NCBI GenBank assembly: GCA_030446715.1
Contig: JAUJMU010000001.1
Coordinates: 124,001-188,000 of the forward strand
From: Cytophagales bacterium
GTDB lineage: Bacteria > Bacteroidota > Bacteroidia > Cytophagales > 172606-1
Reading direction: 5' to 3'
Length of the DNA: 64,000 nucleotides
A program made the position numbers and the translations under genes. A model generated the notes under the pieces. The model was not told the DNA's origin, did not search any database, and saw only the letters and a list, made by a program, of their open reading frames with translations. Positions 44,780 to 54,417 of the stretch are shown here, piece by piece (the first letter of the stretch is position 1; each line of letters begins with the position of its first letter).

Positions 44780-44992
44780 CTACTGTTTTTTGGCCAGCAA
44801 AGGATCAGCGTTCTGATCGTTGTAGAACTGTTCTTCAGGAGTCTGGTCGGCGGGGCGTTTGGGCACATCGTCCGTGTCTTTGTTCTGCTTGCGCTGTTCC
44901 ATGGTAGTACCGGGCACTTGCTGACCCATTGCCCGGGTTTCTTCTGTCTGTTCTTTGTCTTTTTCCCCGTTATTTTTTTTATCCTCGTTCAT
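44780..44992 (-). CDS. Small acidic hydrophilic protein (70 aa)
   Basis: Very Asp/Glu/Lys/Gln-rich and probably disordered (begins MNEDKKNNGEKDKEQTEETR), with no membrane or secretion signal. Unknown function. Composition resembles small stress-related disordered proteins, but that is only a resemblance. Confidence 0.5.
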   Translation of the reverse strand: MNEDKKNNGEKDKEQTEETRAMGQQVPGTTMEQRKQNKDTDDVPKRPADQTPEEQFYNDQNADPLLAKKQ

Positions 44993-45044
44993 AACTTTCC
45001 CGATTAAGTGTCTTCTGCATGTACGGGCAGAAGGGAGGAAAAGT

Positions 45045-45644
45045 TTAAAACCTGCCGGGGATGTAGATTTGCAGGCCTACGCTCAGTCCCAGCCGGGAAT
45101 ATTTGTTCAGCTCGTCGCTGCGGAAGTAAGTATACCCCAGCTGCGACTCAAGGCCCACAAACTGGCTGATAAAATAAGCCATGCCCACTCCACCAAAAAG
45201 GGAATAAGAATCTTCCCGGCTGAGGCGTATCTCCTTCGAGCCATCCGAATAATTTTCCTTAACCCTGGTGCGGGAGAACTGATAATCTGTTCCCGCGTTC
45301 ACAAAAGGCCGGATGGCCGACTTGCCGAAATAGTACCTTACGAAAGGACCAATCCCGACGCGGTAGGTCAGCATCCTGTTTTCAGTCCGGACGCCGCCAG
45401 TACCCATATTCCGGGTAAAGTTGCTTTGCAAGCCTAGTGGCAGCCGGAGACCGACGGCGAAATTATCAGCTACGAAGTAGCCGGTCTGTGGCGACAGGGA
45501 AACATTGAAGATGCGGCTGGAAGACTGTACCGTATAATCAAGACCGGCACTGCCGCCCATCAGCCATGACCCTTGATCAGTTTGGGCAAGTACCGGGCAG
45601 AGCATCGGCAGGAATACCGGCAGCAGGAGCAGGGTCTTTTTCAT
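45045..45644 (-). CDS. Outer-membrane beta-barrel protein
   Basis: 199 residues from the ATG at 45644, chosen because it gives a signal peptide (about 1-21, ending PVLAQ); the frame is open further upstream. Strand pattern: GSWLMGGSAGLDY, GYFVADNFAVGLRLPL, VGIGPFVRYYF, IRPFVNAGTDYQFS, SLFGGVGMAYF, FVGLESQLGYTYF and GLSVGLQIYIPGRF. Porin family-like; function unknown. Confidence 0.8.
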   Translation of the reverse strand: MKKTLLLLPVFLPMLCPVLAQTDQGSWLMGGSAGLDYTVQSSSRIFNVSLSPQTGYFVADNFAVGLRLPLGLQSNFTRNMGTGGVRTENRMLTYRVGIGPFVRYYFGKSAIRPFVNAGTDYQFSRTRVKENYSDGSKEIRLSREDSYSLFGGVGMAYFISQFVGLESQLGYTYFRSDELNKYSRLGLSVGLQIYIPGRF

Positions 45645-45699
45645 GTTCAGGTAGTGATATTGCTGTTTTAAACGCAACCGTTTTCCGCAGGGACATAAA

Positions 45700-46110
45700 T
45701 CAGTCAACTACGGGAAAGAAAAATATGGCAATTCCAAAACTGAGCACCGCAAGCACAAAACCAAACATAAATACTGTATAGGAGATGCGCAGCAGTTTGT
45801 ACTTACGACCCAATACTTTGCCCTGAAAGTAGATATTGCGGGTCATGCTGCCATACAGGAATTCGCTGTCTGCCATCATTTCGCGTACTCCTTCCTCGTA
45901 ATCTTCAAGCGTCATGTTGTGGAAATTGCCAAAGAAAAGCAGATTTGTTCGTTTGGCCTGGACGTCCTCCCGGGTAAACCGGCCGCTGCTGACGTTGGGC
46001 CGGGTGGCCAGTACGGCAAATACAATCGTGATCAGGCAGACCATTGTAAGAATAACCGTGGGCACGATCAGGTTCGGAAACTCCTCAAACTTCCGGATCA
46101 GGATACTGAC
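45700..46110 (-). pseudogene. C-terminal half of a DUF5706 (Pycsar effector-like) gene
   Basis: The minus-strand frame from about 46110 to 45700 reads LIRKFEEFPNLIVPTVILTM, VFAVLATRPNVSSG, NMTLEDYEEGVREM and GRKYKLLRISYTVFMFGF, the two-helix membrane domain DUF5706 of Pycsar-type effectors. The N-terminal half (in relatives often an HD phosphohydrolase domain) is absent. Upstream sequence is the IS5 element, and the other side of that element carries no matching sequence. Confidence 0.7.
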
Positions 46111-46935
46111 CAGAATGGTGGTTGTCAAATCGCAAGGTATCATGTCCAAAGCAAAGCTCAGGTTTAAGCGTAAGCGTTTCACGCCACTGACCAATTCCCA
46201 ATGGGAAGTTATTGCAAAAATAGTGGATACGGGCAGAAAGCGGAAACATTCCTTACGGGCGGTAGTCAACGGGTTACTGAAGATTACCCGTACGGGTACC
46301 CAGTGGCGGAATCCGGAGGAGAAGCCCACACTCTATCCGGGCTGGGAAAGCTTGTATTATTACTTTCAGAAATGGCAAAAGCAAGGCGTATGGGGTGAGA
46401 CATCAGCTTCACTGGTGCAAAAGGAACAGGAAAGGCAAGGAAGATTACCGGAAGCATCTGCTGCAGCGGTGGATTCCCAAAGTGTAAAAAAAGGGAGTCT
46501 GATCAGCTTGCAAACCGGCATTGACGGCAATAAAAACGTGAATGGCCGCAAACGGCATCTGGCCGTGGACACCCTGGCACTACCCTTAGCCCTGCACGTA
46601 TCGGCTGCCAGTAAACCAGACGGACGAGAGGGCATTGAACTCTTATTGCAGTTAGACAAAGCTTCCTCCCGTCTGGCATTGATCCGGGCTGACCAGGCTT
46701 ACAAAGGGGATTTTACCACCTGTGCCGATTACTGTCACTGGCAGGCGGAGATCACCCAAAAGCCCGAAAGCGGGCAAGGATTCGTGCCGCAAACCGGCAG
46801 ATGGCAGGTAGAAAGAAGCTTTGCCTGGTTCAATTTCTTCAGAAGACTCAGCCGCGACTTCTCTGGCTTTCATGCAACTAGCCTTTATCGATATCATTCT
46901 GGCAAGATTACCAAATTAAATTCTTAAAAATACTC
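46105..46935 (+). mobile_element. IS5-family insertion sequence (ends approximate)
   Basis: The element contains one transposase gene and lies in the DUF5706 gene. CCAGAATG (46110-46117) recurs inverted at 46895-46902, and these could be parts of the terminal repeats, but the pairing beyond 8 bp is poor. No target duplication was found, so the borders are uncertain by tens of bases. Confidence 0.65.
46142..46927 (+). CDS. IS5-family transposase (C-terminus probably frameshifted)
   Basis: 261 residues from the ATG at 46142. N-terminal helix-turn-helix-like region (PLTNSQWEVIAKIV), then the DDE core: AAVDSQSVKKG (Asp), LIRADQAYKGDF (Asp) and QVERSFAWFNFFRRLSRDF (Glu, with Arg three before it). 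From about 46871 another frame reads MQLAFIDIILARLPN, which looks like the normal IS5 C-terminus, so a one-base indel there is likely. Confidence 0.85.
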   Translation: MSKAKLRFKRKRFTPLTNSQWEVIAKIVDTGRKRKHSLRAVVNGLLKITRTGTQWRNPEEKPTLYPGWESLYYYFQKWQKQGVWGETSASLVQKEQERQGRLPEASAAAVDSQSVKKGSLISLQTGIDGNKNVNGRKRHLAVDTLALPLALHVSAASKPDGREGIELLLQLDKASSRLALIRADQAYKGDFTTCADYCHWQAEITQKPESGQGFVPQTGRWQVERSFAWFNFFRRLSRDFSGFHATSLYRYHSGKITKLNS

Positions 46936-46937
46936 TT

Positions 46938-47425
46938 ATGCTCCTCCTCCTGCATACGGTTGCCTGCCAGAGCCAAAGCCGGTGCGGTGAGGAACTGTTT
47001 ATGGTGACGGAAGGAAGCAGTCTCAGCCTGACGCGTATCACGGCGGGCAATAAGCTGGTATTTGAATACGTCTGCCAGACGAAAACTTCCGCGAAACAAT
47101 TAAAGCCGGCCGGGGCAAAAGAGAAAGCATTCTGTTTGAAGCAGACGCGGGCAATCACGCGTTCTTTCTCGCTGACGAGCAGTTGCAGCGGGCAAACGCC
47201 AGAATTTCCCGCACCTGTTCCTGTCGGCCGGCCGGTTGGGAACGGCTCAGAGGCACCATCGAAGGCCGGCAGACGGCACCCGGTCAGTGGGAGGTGAAGA
47301 TAGATGTGGCGGCGGCAGATGCAGAAGGCCGGGAAGTGATCCGACCCGGAGTTCGGGCCTGTATAAGTTGTAATGCCGCAAAACGGATAAATCTGTATGA
47401 AAAAGACCGCTCTCCTGATTATTGA
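46938..47425 (+). pseudogene. Secreted hypothetical protein, frameshifted
   Basis: The first frame starts MLLLLHTVACQ, the end of a signal peptide, and reads CGEELFMVTEGSSLS to about 47075. Coding then moves to the frame DENFRETIKAGRGKRE and continues to a stop at 47425. The indel lies about 47076-47084. The 5' end abuts the IS5 element, so the true start may have been lost. It overlaps the hydrolase gene start by 29 nt. Unknown function. Confidence 0.6.
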
Positions 47426-47933
47426 CATGCAGGTGGGAGCTGCCCGCTGGGACGCACCGCCGTTTTTTGGCATGGACGATCTGATTGGGAGACTGAAAAG
47501 ACTGATCCAAAAGGCACCAACAGCTGGCGTACCGGTTTTTTATGCCCAGCACCACAACCCAAACGGATTTCCGGCCTATGGCAGCCCCGACTGGCAACTG
47601 ATTACCGAAACCGGCCCTCAGGTTGGCGAAGTGGTTATCCATAAATCCACGCCGGATGTATTTCTGAATACTTCCCTGCACGAACAGCTTCAGGCCGGCG
47701 GAACAGAGCGGCTGGTGATCGGAGGCATCCAAACGGCCGGCTGTGTGGATACTACCTGCCGCCGGGCATTTAGCCTTGGTTACGAAGTAGTTCTGGTAGA
47801 AGACGGTCACACGACTTTCGACTCTCCCCAACTGGCGGCGCGTCAGATTATCGCACATCACAACCATGTGATCTCAAACTGGTTCGGCAAAGTGATTCCG
47901 GCTGAAGAGATCAGCTTTCGGGCAGCGGAATAG
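47397..47933 (+). CDS. Cysteine hydrolase, isochorismatase-like superfamily
   Basis: 178 residues. The catalytic triad of the family is visible: Asp in LLIIDMQ (about 10), Lys in VIHKSTPDVF (about 85), and Cys in GGIQTAGCVDTTCRRA (about 119). It probably hydrolyses an amide (nicotinamidase-like) or vinyl ether; the substrate cannot be told. Start at ATG 47397. Confidence 0.88.
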   Translation: MKKTALLIIDMQVGAARWDAPPFFGMDDLIGRLKRLIQKAPTAGVPVFYAQHHNPNGFPAYGSPDWQLITETGPQVGEVVIHKSTPDVFLNTSLHEQLQAGGTERLVIGGIQTAGCVDTTCRRAFSLGYEVVLVEDGHTTFDSPQLAARQIIAHHNHVISNWFGKVIPAEEISFRAAE

Positions 47934-48025
47934 AAGGCGGCGGGCAGAGATTTTCAATAACCCCGTTACTGAACAGTCAGCCACCGGCTGTCCTTTGTCT
48001 TTTTCCGGGCCTTGGCCAGAACTTC

Positions 48026-48283
48026 TTATTTTTTTCCGGCAGAACGCCCCCGGAGGCACCATAAACACACTGGCGTTGAGCAGCAGCGCCGTACCCAGCT
48101 GGTTGCGGATAATGGGATCGCGGCGGGTACGGATGGATTCGGAGAGGGAAAAGTTAAAAGGCGTACGCACACCGGCTTCCAGACCAAACCACAGAAAATC
48201 ATAGATATCCCGTTCGTAATTGATCAGAAACCGCGCCTTGGTCCGCTGGAGGTACTGCAGGGATAACTGCACAATAACCGGAC
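48026..48283 (-). pseudogene. C-terminal fragment of an outer-membrane protein gene
   Basis: The minus frame from about 48283 reads VIVQLSLQYLQRTKARFLIN, then LWFGLEAGVRTPFNFSL and ALLLNASVFMVPP, a barrel-like C-terminus. A one-base shift in the CCCCC run at 48047-48051 would restore a short natural end (RGRSAGKK, stop 48026-48028). The upstream part of the gene is cut off by the MITE-like repeat at 48284. Confidence 0.6.
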
Positions 48284-48451
48284 CCCGATGGCGCGAAGCT
48301 CTGCTTCGTGCTTCTCATTTTCAAACCTCCGGTTTGTTGAAAGACAGTTCTTTTGTGCTTACTTGATATGTGCTCATAAATTGCCGCCGGACTGCACAGC
48401 CGCCGGAGGCGGGGAGGGTGAAAGCACGAAACAGAGCTTCGCGCCATCGGG
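48284..48451. repeat. MITE-like element with 30-bp inverted repeats
   Basis: CCCGATGGCGCGAAGCTCTG plus CTTCGTGCTT at 48284-48313 is the complement of 48422-48451 with one mismatch. The 168-bp element has no coding capacity and lies at the broken end of the outer-membrane gene. An inner palindrome AACCTCCGGTTT is also present. Confidence 0.85.
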
Positions 48452-48461
48452 TTATATGGCT

Positions 48462-48534
48462 GTATGATTAATTTATGATTTACAGCCATATACCACGTCG
48501 TAAATACGCATCATCGGTTTCATTTTGGTATTAA
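48462..48534. repeat. Dispersed repeat, copy B (inverted)
   Basis: Complement of the repeat at 39801-39893, about 80 percent alike over 72 nt. It lies beside the MITE-like element, between it and the subtilase terminator. Confidence 0.7.
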
Positions 48535-48536
48535 AG

Positions 48537-48568
48537 CAAAAAACCCGGGCCTTCCAGCCCGGGTTTTC
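48537..48568 (-). terminator. Terminator of the T9SS subtilase gene
   Basis: CCCGGGC (48544-48550) pairs with GCCCGGG (48557-48563) with A/T flanks extending the stem; on the minus strand it ends in a T6 run. Confidence 0.85.
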
Positions 48569-48587
48569 AAATCAAATGATACTGAAA

Positions 48588-51500
48588 TTACTTCTTCAGG
48601 ACCAGTTTCAGGGTATGTACATTGCCTTCCGAAATGAATCTGCCTACGTACACGCCGCTCGACAGGCTGCTGCCGTCCATTTCGAGGCGCAGCAGTTTAC
48701 CGCTTTCCACGTAGCCGGCAAACAGACGCTTCACCGTCACGCCCTGGGGCGAGCTTACTTCGTAAGTGGCGTAGCCGGATGATTCGGGTACGATGTCAAT
48801 GGTAACGCTCCGGCTGAACGGGTTGGGCCAGGCATTGACCTGCGCACCGGATACGGCTTCGCGGTCTTCAGCCGATACTCTGGCAGCAGCTGTACCGCAG
48901 GCACCCAGCGTAGCACCCTTCCTCAGCAGGTTGGCTACCCTACCCGGCGCAACGCACTGAGCGATGTCCTTGTTGCAAACCAGAACTTTCAGGTTATACG
49001 GGTTGTTGCCACAACGCACATTCACTACTCTTACGGTCACGCTGGCTGTACTGCTGATGCAGCCAGCTGCATCCGTAACCGTAACCGTGTAGGTGGTTGT
49101 GGTCTGCGGGCTCACCGCCGTAGTGGCCGTGGTGGCTCCGTTGCTCCACAGATAGGTATAAGGTTCCTTACCGGAAGTAACGGACCCCGTAAGCGTGGCA
49201 GTAGCCTCGGGTTCGTAGCCAAAGTACACAGTGCTCTTGTCGGTGGTTGCCGCGGCAACGGGCAGCGGGTTAACGGTGACCATTACCTGGTCTGTGCTTG
49301 AGCAACGGGTAACCGCATCGGCAACCGTAAGCGCGTAGGTTACGGTTCTTACGCGGTTTGTGGCATTGATCAGGTTAACAGTCGGATTTGCTGCTTTTGG
49401 ATCTGACAAGCCCTCCACCGGTGACCAGCTGTATTCCAGTCCATCCTCTGCGGCACTGCCGAGTACAGCAGACTGACCTGAGCAGATCGTCCGGGCGGGG
49501 CCGGCCACTGCTACCGGCGGTGGAGCCACCGTTACGTCTACCTTCTTCCGGACTGCCGTGGCACAACCGGCAGCCTTCACTTTCCAGTTGTAGAGGAAGT
49601 AGTAGAAGGCACTCTGGCCCTGGGCACCCTGGTTATTACCCGTAATGGACATTACACCGTCCAGCTTGTATGGGAATGTCACTGCGCCGTTGCTGTTGTT
49701 GCGGTATGCCTGTACACCACCACTGAAAGCAGACACCTGAAAGCCGTAATTCTTGCCGGCCTTTGGCACCAGAAGGTCAATGTCGTACTCTCTTACCCCG
49801 GCAGTCACCGGTATGACGCGGGAAGCGATAATGGAGTTGCTGGAGTCCTTATCCACAATGATCACCGTCATAGTGCCGGTTCCGGTCACATTAATGGTCG
49901 CTTTTTCCAGCACGAAGGGCACCTCAGCGTCAAAGTACATCCGGCCCCCGGTGAAGGCAGAAAAGCTGCCATCAGTGGTCGCACTGGGTGCACTAAGGGT
50001 ACCGTTCCGGTCATTGAGCCCTACGTAGTAACTGGCAGAGGCTGACAATACCGGTGTGTTGAAGGAAGGGCCGGTTGCCAGCAGTTTACCACCTGCGGAG
50101 GCATCGTACCAGTAAATTGCCCCGGATGAACTGGTGGCCTTCAGCGTGGTGCTCCCGGAAGCACTACAGATTACGGCATCACTTACCATCAGGTCCTCAG
50201 TGACCTGAGTAACGGCTACCTGAGCAGCAGTCACCTTGCCACATGCCTCATTGAGATATTCCACCGAGTAGTTCCCGGTTTCGGTGGCCGGATACGAAGC
50301 CAGATTGGCACCCGCAATGGCCACCCCGTCCCTGAACCATTGGTAGGCAATATTCTCTGTTACGTCAGACGACGCCAGTAATAAGGTGCTTACCGGTTGA
50401 CCGGCACAAAACTCGGTAGAAGAAGCAGCGGTTATCACGTACCACGACGGCAACCGGTTTATCTTCACGTTCACCGGTGCAGAAGTCTTGCTGCAGCCGT
50501 TGCCATTGGTCACCTGCAAAGTGTAGTTGCCAGCCACCGTAGCCGTCAGGCTGGCACTGGTAGCATTTGCAATAGCGGTACCGTTCAGGAACCACTGATA
50601 GGTCATGCCCTCGCCGCTGCCGGCACCGTTCAACACCACACTCTGGCCGAGGCACAGGTTGGTGGGGCCGGCCGGGGTAATTACTGCCGTAGCTTCAGGA
50701 GCATCAACTGCCTCTACAGCTACGCGGGAGCTGGGACAGCCCAATGCCTTCAGCTGGATATCATACAGGTAATAATAAGCTGCTACACCGGCAGAAGAAG
50801 AGGTGATGGACATTACCCCCGGTACAGTATAGGGATACGCATTCGGACTTGCTATCCCCGCATTGTTCCGGTAAATGGTAGCACCCTCGCCGTATTCAAT
50901 GCCTATCTGATAATTGCCCGGAGCCGGTACGGCCAGGTTCAGGTCGTACACTGCTCCCTGATCATTGGGGTCATTGGTCTGGGAACCGGGGCCGGGTACA
51001 GTACGGGTGGCAGTAACGTCAAGCGTAACGCTGGAAACCGGGTTTCCGGTGAGGGTTGATACCGTAAAGGTGATGGTTCCGGAGTTGCCAATGTATAGTC
51101 TTGCCTTCTCAAATACAAATGGTACCTGAGCCGTAAAGTTCACAGTCGGTCCGAACTGATTATATCCACCGCCACTGCCGGTAAACTCTTTGCTGCTAAG
51201 GCCTGCTTTGGCATTCAGTTCATTCAAAGCTCCGTAGTACGTATTATCAGTTGGCCTGACTGTGGTACTGGTGTTGTTACCGGCAGTAATCAGTTCGCCT
51301 CCTTCCGCTGCATCATACCAGAAAATGGTGCCGTTCCCCTGCCCTTTCAGGACCACCGGACCATTTCCGCAAACAGTGGCGGCCAACTCCGTCGGAGGAG
51401 CAGTGACGCCGCTCACCGAACGTTGGTCGGTCCGCTGGTTGTTGGCTTGATTGGCATCGCCGTCCAGGGAAACGCTGCTGGTAAATGTATAGGTTTCTCC

Positions 51501-53939
51501 GGCAAGTGCTTCGAAAGCGCCGGGTATTTTTACTATGGCTTCGCTCAGGGCCGGCAGCACGCGGGTGTAAGTAGCTGATAAAGTAGCCACTACCTGGCCA
51601 TTGCTCCGTGAAACAACTACCTGTACAGGAATATTGCCCTGGGCAGACGTGCCAAAGTTGCGCAGCGTTACAGCTATGCCCCCCTGATCCGCATTGGCGC
51701 AGATGCCGTTATCCGGAGATACCAGGCCAGTAATGCCCACGTCATTGCCGGGCAGTTCAAACCGTATGAGGTAATCCTGCGTTTCGCCTTTGCCGTAAGT
51801 GCCGCAGGCAGCCACTTCCGATGGGTCGCTTGTCTCAACGAGTACCACCCGCAGTCGCGCAATTTTACCGGGCTCAACGGTAGAAGGCACATTCACCGTA
51901 GTGTTGAAATCACCGGTACCACTGATTACATCCGAAAGGGCTACTTCTTCGTCAGCGTCGTCAAAATCATTATCGGCATTCCAGTCGATAAATACCTTGG
52001 CAATCTTATTGTTGTCAATTCCGCAGGTACCCAGCGAAAGCGACAGGGGGAGTGACTGTCCGATTTGCACACCGGTAGTGAATGAGGTGAAATCAGAATA
52101 GGAAGTGCAGCCCGCAGCGGGAGTATTGCTGATGGTGCCGAAAGAGAAACTATTAATCCGGGAGTCAGCATCGGAAGTGGCGGAGGAAGCACAAACTGCC
52201 TTGCCGCCGATGCCGCTGGCAATGATCGAATACGCCTGCGGGCCGCGGGCCAGAGTCCCTTTGTGGCTCACCGTGATCGTATACGTTTCACCCGGTACGG
52301 CATTGGCTAACAGTACCTGCTCTACGTTGTCACGGATATTGTCACCCATCGTAGCCGCAGAAGCGGGGCTTGCCGGGTTCAGTACCCAGGGCAGAAAGGA
52401 GTCAGTTCCTTTGGATACGCGCACGTCAAGATCGTTGACCAGTTTGATCGTCCGGTCGTTGAGGGCAGCAGAGGCCGTCCCTTCAGGGTCAGTCCAGGAG
52501 ATGGTGACTACCAGCGGACCGGCACCGGAAGCCGTTACCTGTATGGTTTCCGTTGCACCCTGGGCCAGCGTCTTTTCTTCCAGCAGATTTGTACCGGCGT
52601 TATTGGAAATCACCTGCGCGGCGCGGGAAGTGTTCACCAGACCCCAGCCGTAAATGTAATCCGGTCCGGGAGAGACACCGGCTTCGTCGGCTGAGTGGAT
52701 CGCCAGACCTTTCAGCGTGGCGGCCCGCATAAACTTGCCCCCGTTCAGGTCAGAGTAGTGCTCCTGAAGCAGGAACAGGGAACCCGAAACGTTGGGCGCA
52801 GACATAGAGGTACCACCAAATACGGCATAAGCATCATCGGCGGTGGCGATGGATGACAGCAGCCCTGCCCCATTACCCACTACGTCGGGCTTGATGCGGC
52901 CGTCGTCGGTAGGCCCCCAGGAGCTGAAGCTGGAAATCTTCACGTCGGAGGGTTGCTGATAGCTGCCGGGAATGGGCTGCACCGCGCCTACCGTCAGGAT
53001 GTTTTTGGCATTACCGTACGTGGAAATAATATCGTAGCCGTCGTTGTTACTGATGCCGGCGGGGCGGGGGCCGGCCGGAACCATTATACCCTGCCCGTTG
53101 AAGCGGGAATAGGGCTGCCCCACGGCCGGACCATTTTGGCTACGGTTGTTACCTGAAGCCTTGGCAATCAGGTGGTAAGGGTTGGTATAGGCAATCAGAT
53201 CCCAGTCGCGGGACTGGTCGCTGTATTGTCCGAATTTAAAATCTTCATTTTCGCCCGGGGCACCCCAGAACTCCCAGGTAGTGCCGTTCAACCGCCAGCC
53301 GGCAATGCTGCCGTAGGAGTGGTTGGAAATCAGCAGCCCGCCGGACGCAGCGGCCATCTCGGGTGTATCCGCATTAAAATCCCACGACTGGATGTTGGCC
53401 GCTTTGTGCGACATCCCTTTCGCCAGCGGATTTACGCCGGTAGCGATCATCGTACCAGCTACGTGCGTGGCGTGGTCACTCAGGGTCGTGCTGCCATCAC
53501 GGTTTACGGTGCGGCCGGCAAGTTCCTGGTGCGTACCGCGAAGGGCGCCACCGTCCCAGATGCCGAGCTTACCGGCAAGTGCGTGGCTGGAACCATCCAG
53601 GTTCAGGCCAAGTATGCCACCGGTCCAGAGTTCATTGGTCCGGATGGTAGCCGCCGCCCGGGTGTTGTTGTCAGTAATATAGTATTCCGGCAGTCCTCTT
53701 TCGTTAACGCCCTGCAGGGAAATCACCGTGCCGTCTGGGAGCACCTGGTCCACAGTCCAGTTTTTCTCTTTGGCCAGCTTCAGCGCTTTTTCGCGTTTTT
53801 CTTTGTATTTGATGCGGAGATCATCCGTTACCTGCTGTTTGTTTTTACCGCCGTTGCCGGGGGGTAGTTGCTGGGCGTGGCTCGTGATGCCTCCCGCCCA
53901 GCAGGAGAAGGCAATCGCCAGTAGTAGGACTTTTTTCAT
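48588..53939 (-). CDS. Large T9SS-exported subtilase with GEVED and Ig-like domains
   Basis: 1783 residues. Signal peptide about 1-22. Peptidase S8 domain: Asp129 (LGIWDGG), His156 (LSDHATHVAGT), Ser380 (FGGTSMSAPNVSG). A beta-sandwich then follows (about 450-580), a GEVED domain (about 640-725, FIDWNADNDFDDADEEVAL to QDYLIRF), a CARDB-like region (about 730-830), several Ig-like/PKD-type modules with QWF(R/L)(D/N)G signatures, and a final T9SS type A domain (NAWPNPFSRSVTIDI, ending LKLVLKK). The role is an extracellular protease, surface-anchored or released. A terminator lies after it; the start gives the signal peptide. Confidence 0.93.
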   Translation of the reverse strand: MKKVLLLAIAFSCWAGGITSHAQQLPPGNGGKNKQQVTDDLRIKYKEKREKALKLAKEKNWTVDQVLPDGTVISLQGVNERGLPEYYITDNNTRAAATIRTNELWTGGILGLNLDGSSHALAGKLGIWDGGALRGTHQELAGRTVNRDGSTTLSDHATHVAGTMIATGVNPLAKGMSHKAANIQSWDFNADTPEMAAASGGLLISNHSYGSIAGWRLNGTTWEFWGAPGENEDFKFGQYSDQSRDWDLIAYTNPYHLIAKASGNNRSQNGPAVGQPYSRFNGQGIMVPAGPRPAGISNNDGYDIISTYGNAKNILTVGAVQPIPGSYQQPSDVKISSFSSWGPTDDGRIKPDVVGNGAGLLSSIATADDAYAVFGGTSMSAPNVSGSLFLLQEHYSDLNGGKFMRAATLKGLAIHSADEAGVSPGPDYIYGWGLVNTSRAAQVISNNAGTNLLEEKTLAQGATETIQVTASGAGPLVVTISWTDPEGTASAALNDRTIKLVNDLDVRVSKGTDSFLPWVLNPASPASAATMGDNIRDNVEQVLLANAVPGETYTITVSHKGTLARGPQAYSIIASGIGGKAVCASSATSDADSRINSFSFGTISNTPAAGCTSYSDFTSFTTGVQIGQSLPLSLSLGTCGIDNNKIAKVFIDWNADNDFDDADEEVALSDVISGTGDFNTTVNVPSTVEPGKIARLRVVLVETSDPSEVAACGTYGKGETQDYLIRFELPGNDVGITGLVSPDNGICANADQGGIAVTLRNFGTSAQGNIPVQVVVSRSNGQVVATLSATYTRVLPALSEAIVKIPGAFEALAGETYTFTSSVSLDGDANQANNQRTDQRSVSGVTAPPTELAATVCGNGPVVLKGQGNGTIFWYDAAEGGELITAGNNTSTTVRPTDNTYYGALNELNAKAGLSSKEFTGSGGGYNQFGPTVNFTAQVPFVFEKARLYIGNSGTITFTVSTLTGNPVSSVTLDVTATRTVPGPGSQTNDPNDQGAVYDLNLAVPAPGNYQIGIEYGEGATIYRNNAGIASPNAYPYTVPGVMSITSSSAGVAAYYYLYDIQLKALGCPSSRVAVEAVDAPEATAVITPAGPTNLCLGQSVVLNGAGSGEGMTYQWFLNGTAIANATSASLTATVAGNYTLQVTNGNGCSKTSAPVNVKINRLPSWYVITAASSTEFCAGQPVSTLLLASSDVTENIAYQWFRDGVAIAGANLASYPATETGNYSVEYLNEACGKVTAAQVAVTQVTEDLMVSDAVICSASGSTTLKATSSSGAIYWYDASAGGKLLATGPSFNTPVLSASASYYVGLNDRNGTLSAPSATTDGSFSAFTGGRMYFDAEVPFVLEKATINVTGTGTMTVIIVDKDSSNSIIASRVIPVTAGVREYDIDLLVPKAGKNYGFQVSAFSGGVQAYRNNSNGAVTFPYKLDGVMSITGNNQGAQGQSAFYYFLYNWKVKAAGCATAVRKKVDVTVAPPPVAVAGPARTICSGQSAVLGSAAEDGLEYSWSPVEGLSDPKAANPTVNLINATNRVRTVTYALTVADAVTRCSSTDQVMVTVNPLPVAAATTDKSTVYFGYEPEATATLTGSVTSGKEPYTYLWSNGATTATTAVSPQTTTTYTVTVTDAAGCISSTASVTVRVVNVRCGNNPYNLKVLVCNKDIAQCVAPGRVANLLRKGATLGACGTAAARVSAEDREAVSGAQVNAWPNPFSRSVTIDIVPESSGYATYEVSSPQGVTVKRLFAGYVESGKLLRLEMDGSSLSSGVYVGRFISEGNVHTLKLVLKK

Positions 53940-54280
53940 GAAAGGATGGATTAGGAATTGGATTGGCTATCAGGAATAAAAAGGCAAAGCAGTATCAGCT
54001 TACTTCCCGCCGGAAGGCAAAAAGGCAGGTAAGGGAACAAAAAGGATAAATAAACAGGGATTAAACACGACGCACTTCAAGAGAGTGAGTACGTCCGGGA
54101 TGATTCTTCATCTGATGAGGATCCATCTTAGAATTAAACGGCAGTAGTATTTATTTAATCATGCGAAAGGATTAGATGCAGCCTGAATGAAAACCTCAAC
54201 CAAATAGTATTCGGCACTTATCATCGTTTATCAAATTTAAGAAAGTAGGGTAATATAAAAAGGAGATTTCCTTGGTTGTT
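53940..54280. other. Gene-free region upstream of the subtilase
   Basis: About 340 nt with no convincing coding frame, AT-rich toward 54150-54250. It should hold the promoter of the subtilase gene, but no clear TAnnTTTG box was assigned. Confidence 0.4.
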
Positions 54281-54325
54281 TGAAAAAAAAGCACATCCGG
54301 TTTCCAGATGTACTGGAAACCGGAT
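54281..54325 (-). terminator. Terminator of the mla-type operon
   Basis: ATCCGGTTTCCAG (54295-54307) pairs perfectly with CTGGAAACCGGAT (54313-54325); on the minus strand a T8 run follows (54283-54290 region). Confidence 0.85.
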
Positions 54326-54417
54326 AAAAAATCTAGCCAAAGTCCAACAAAAATCAGGACGATTTTCATGCTTCTGTGAACCTGTATTCTTAAAAAATTG
54401 CTGCTACTGGTTAAAAA

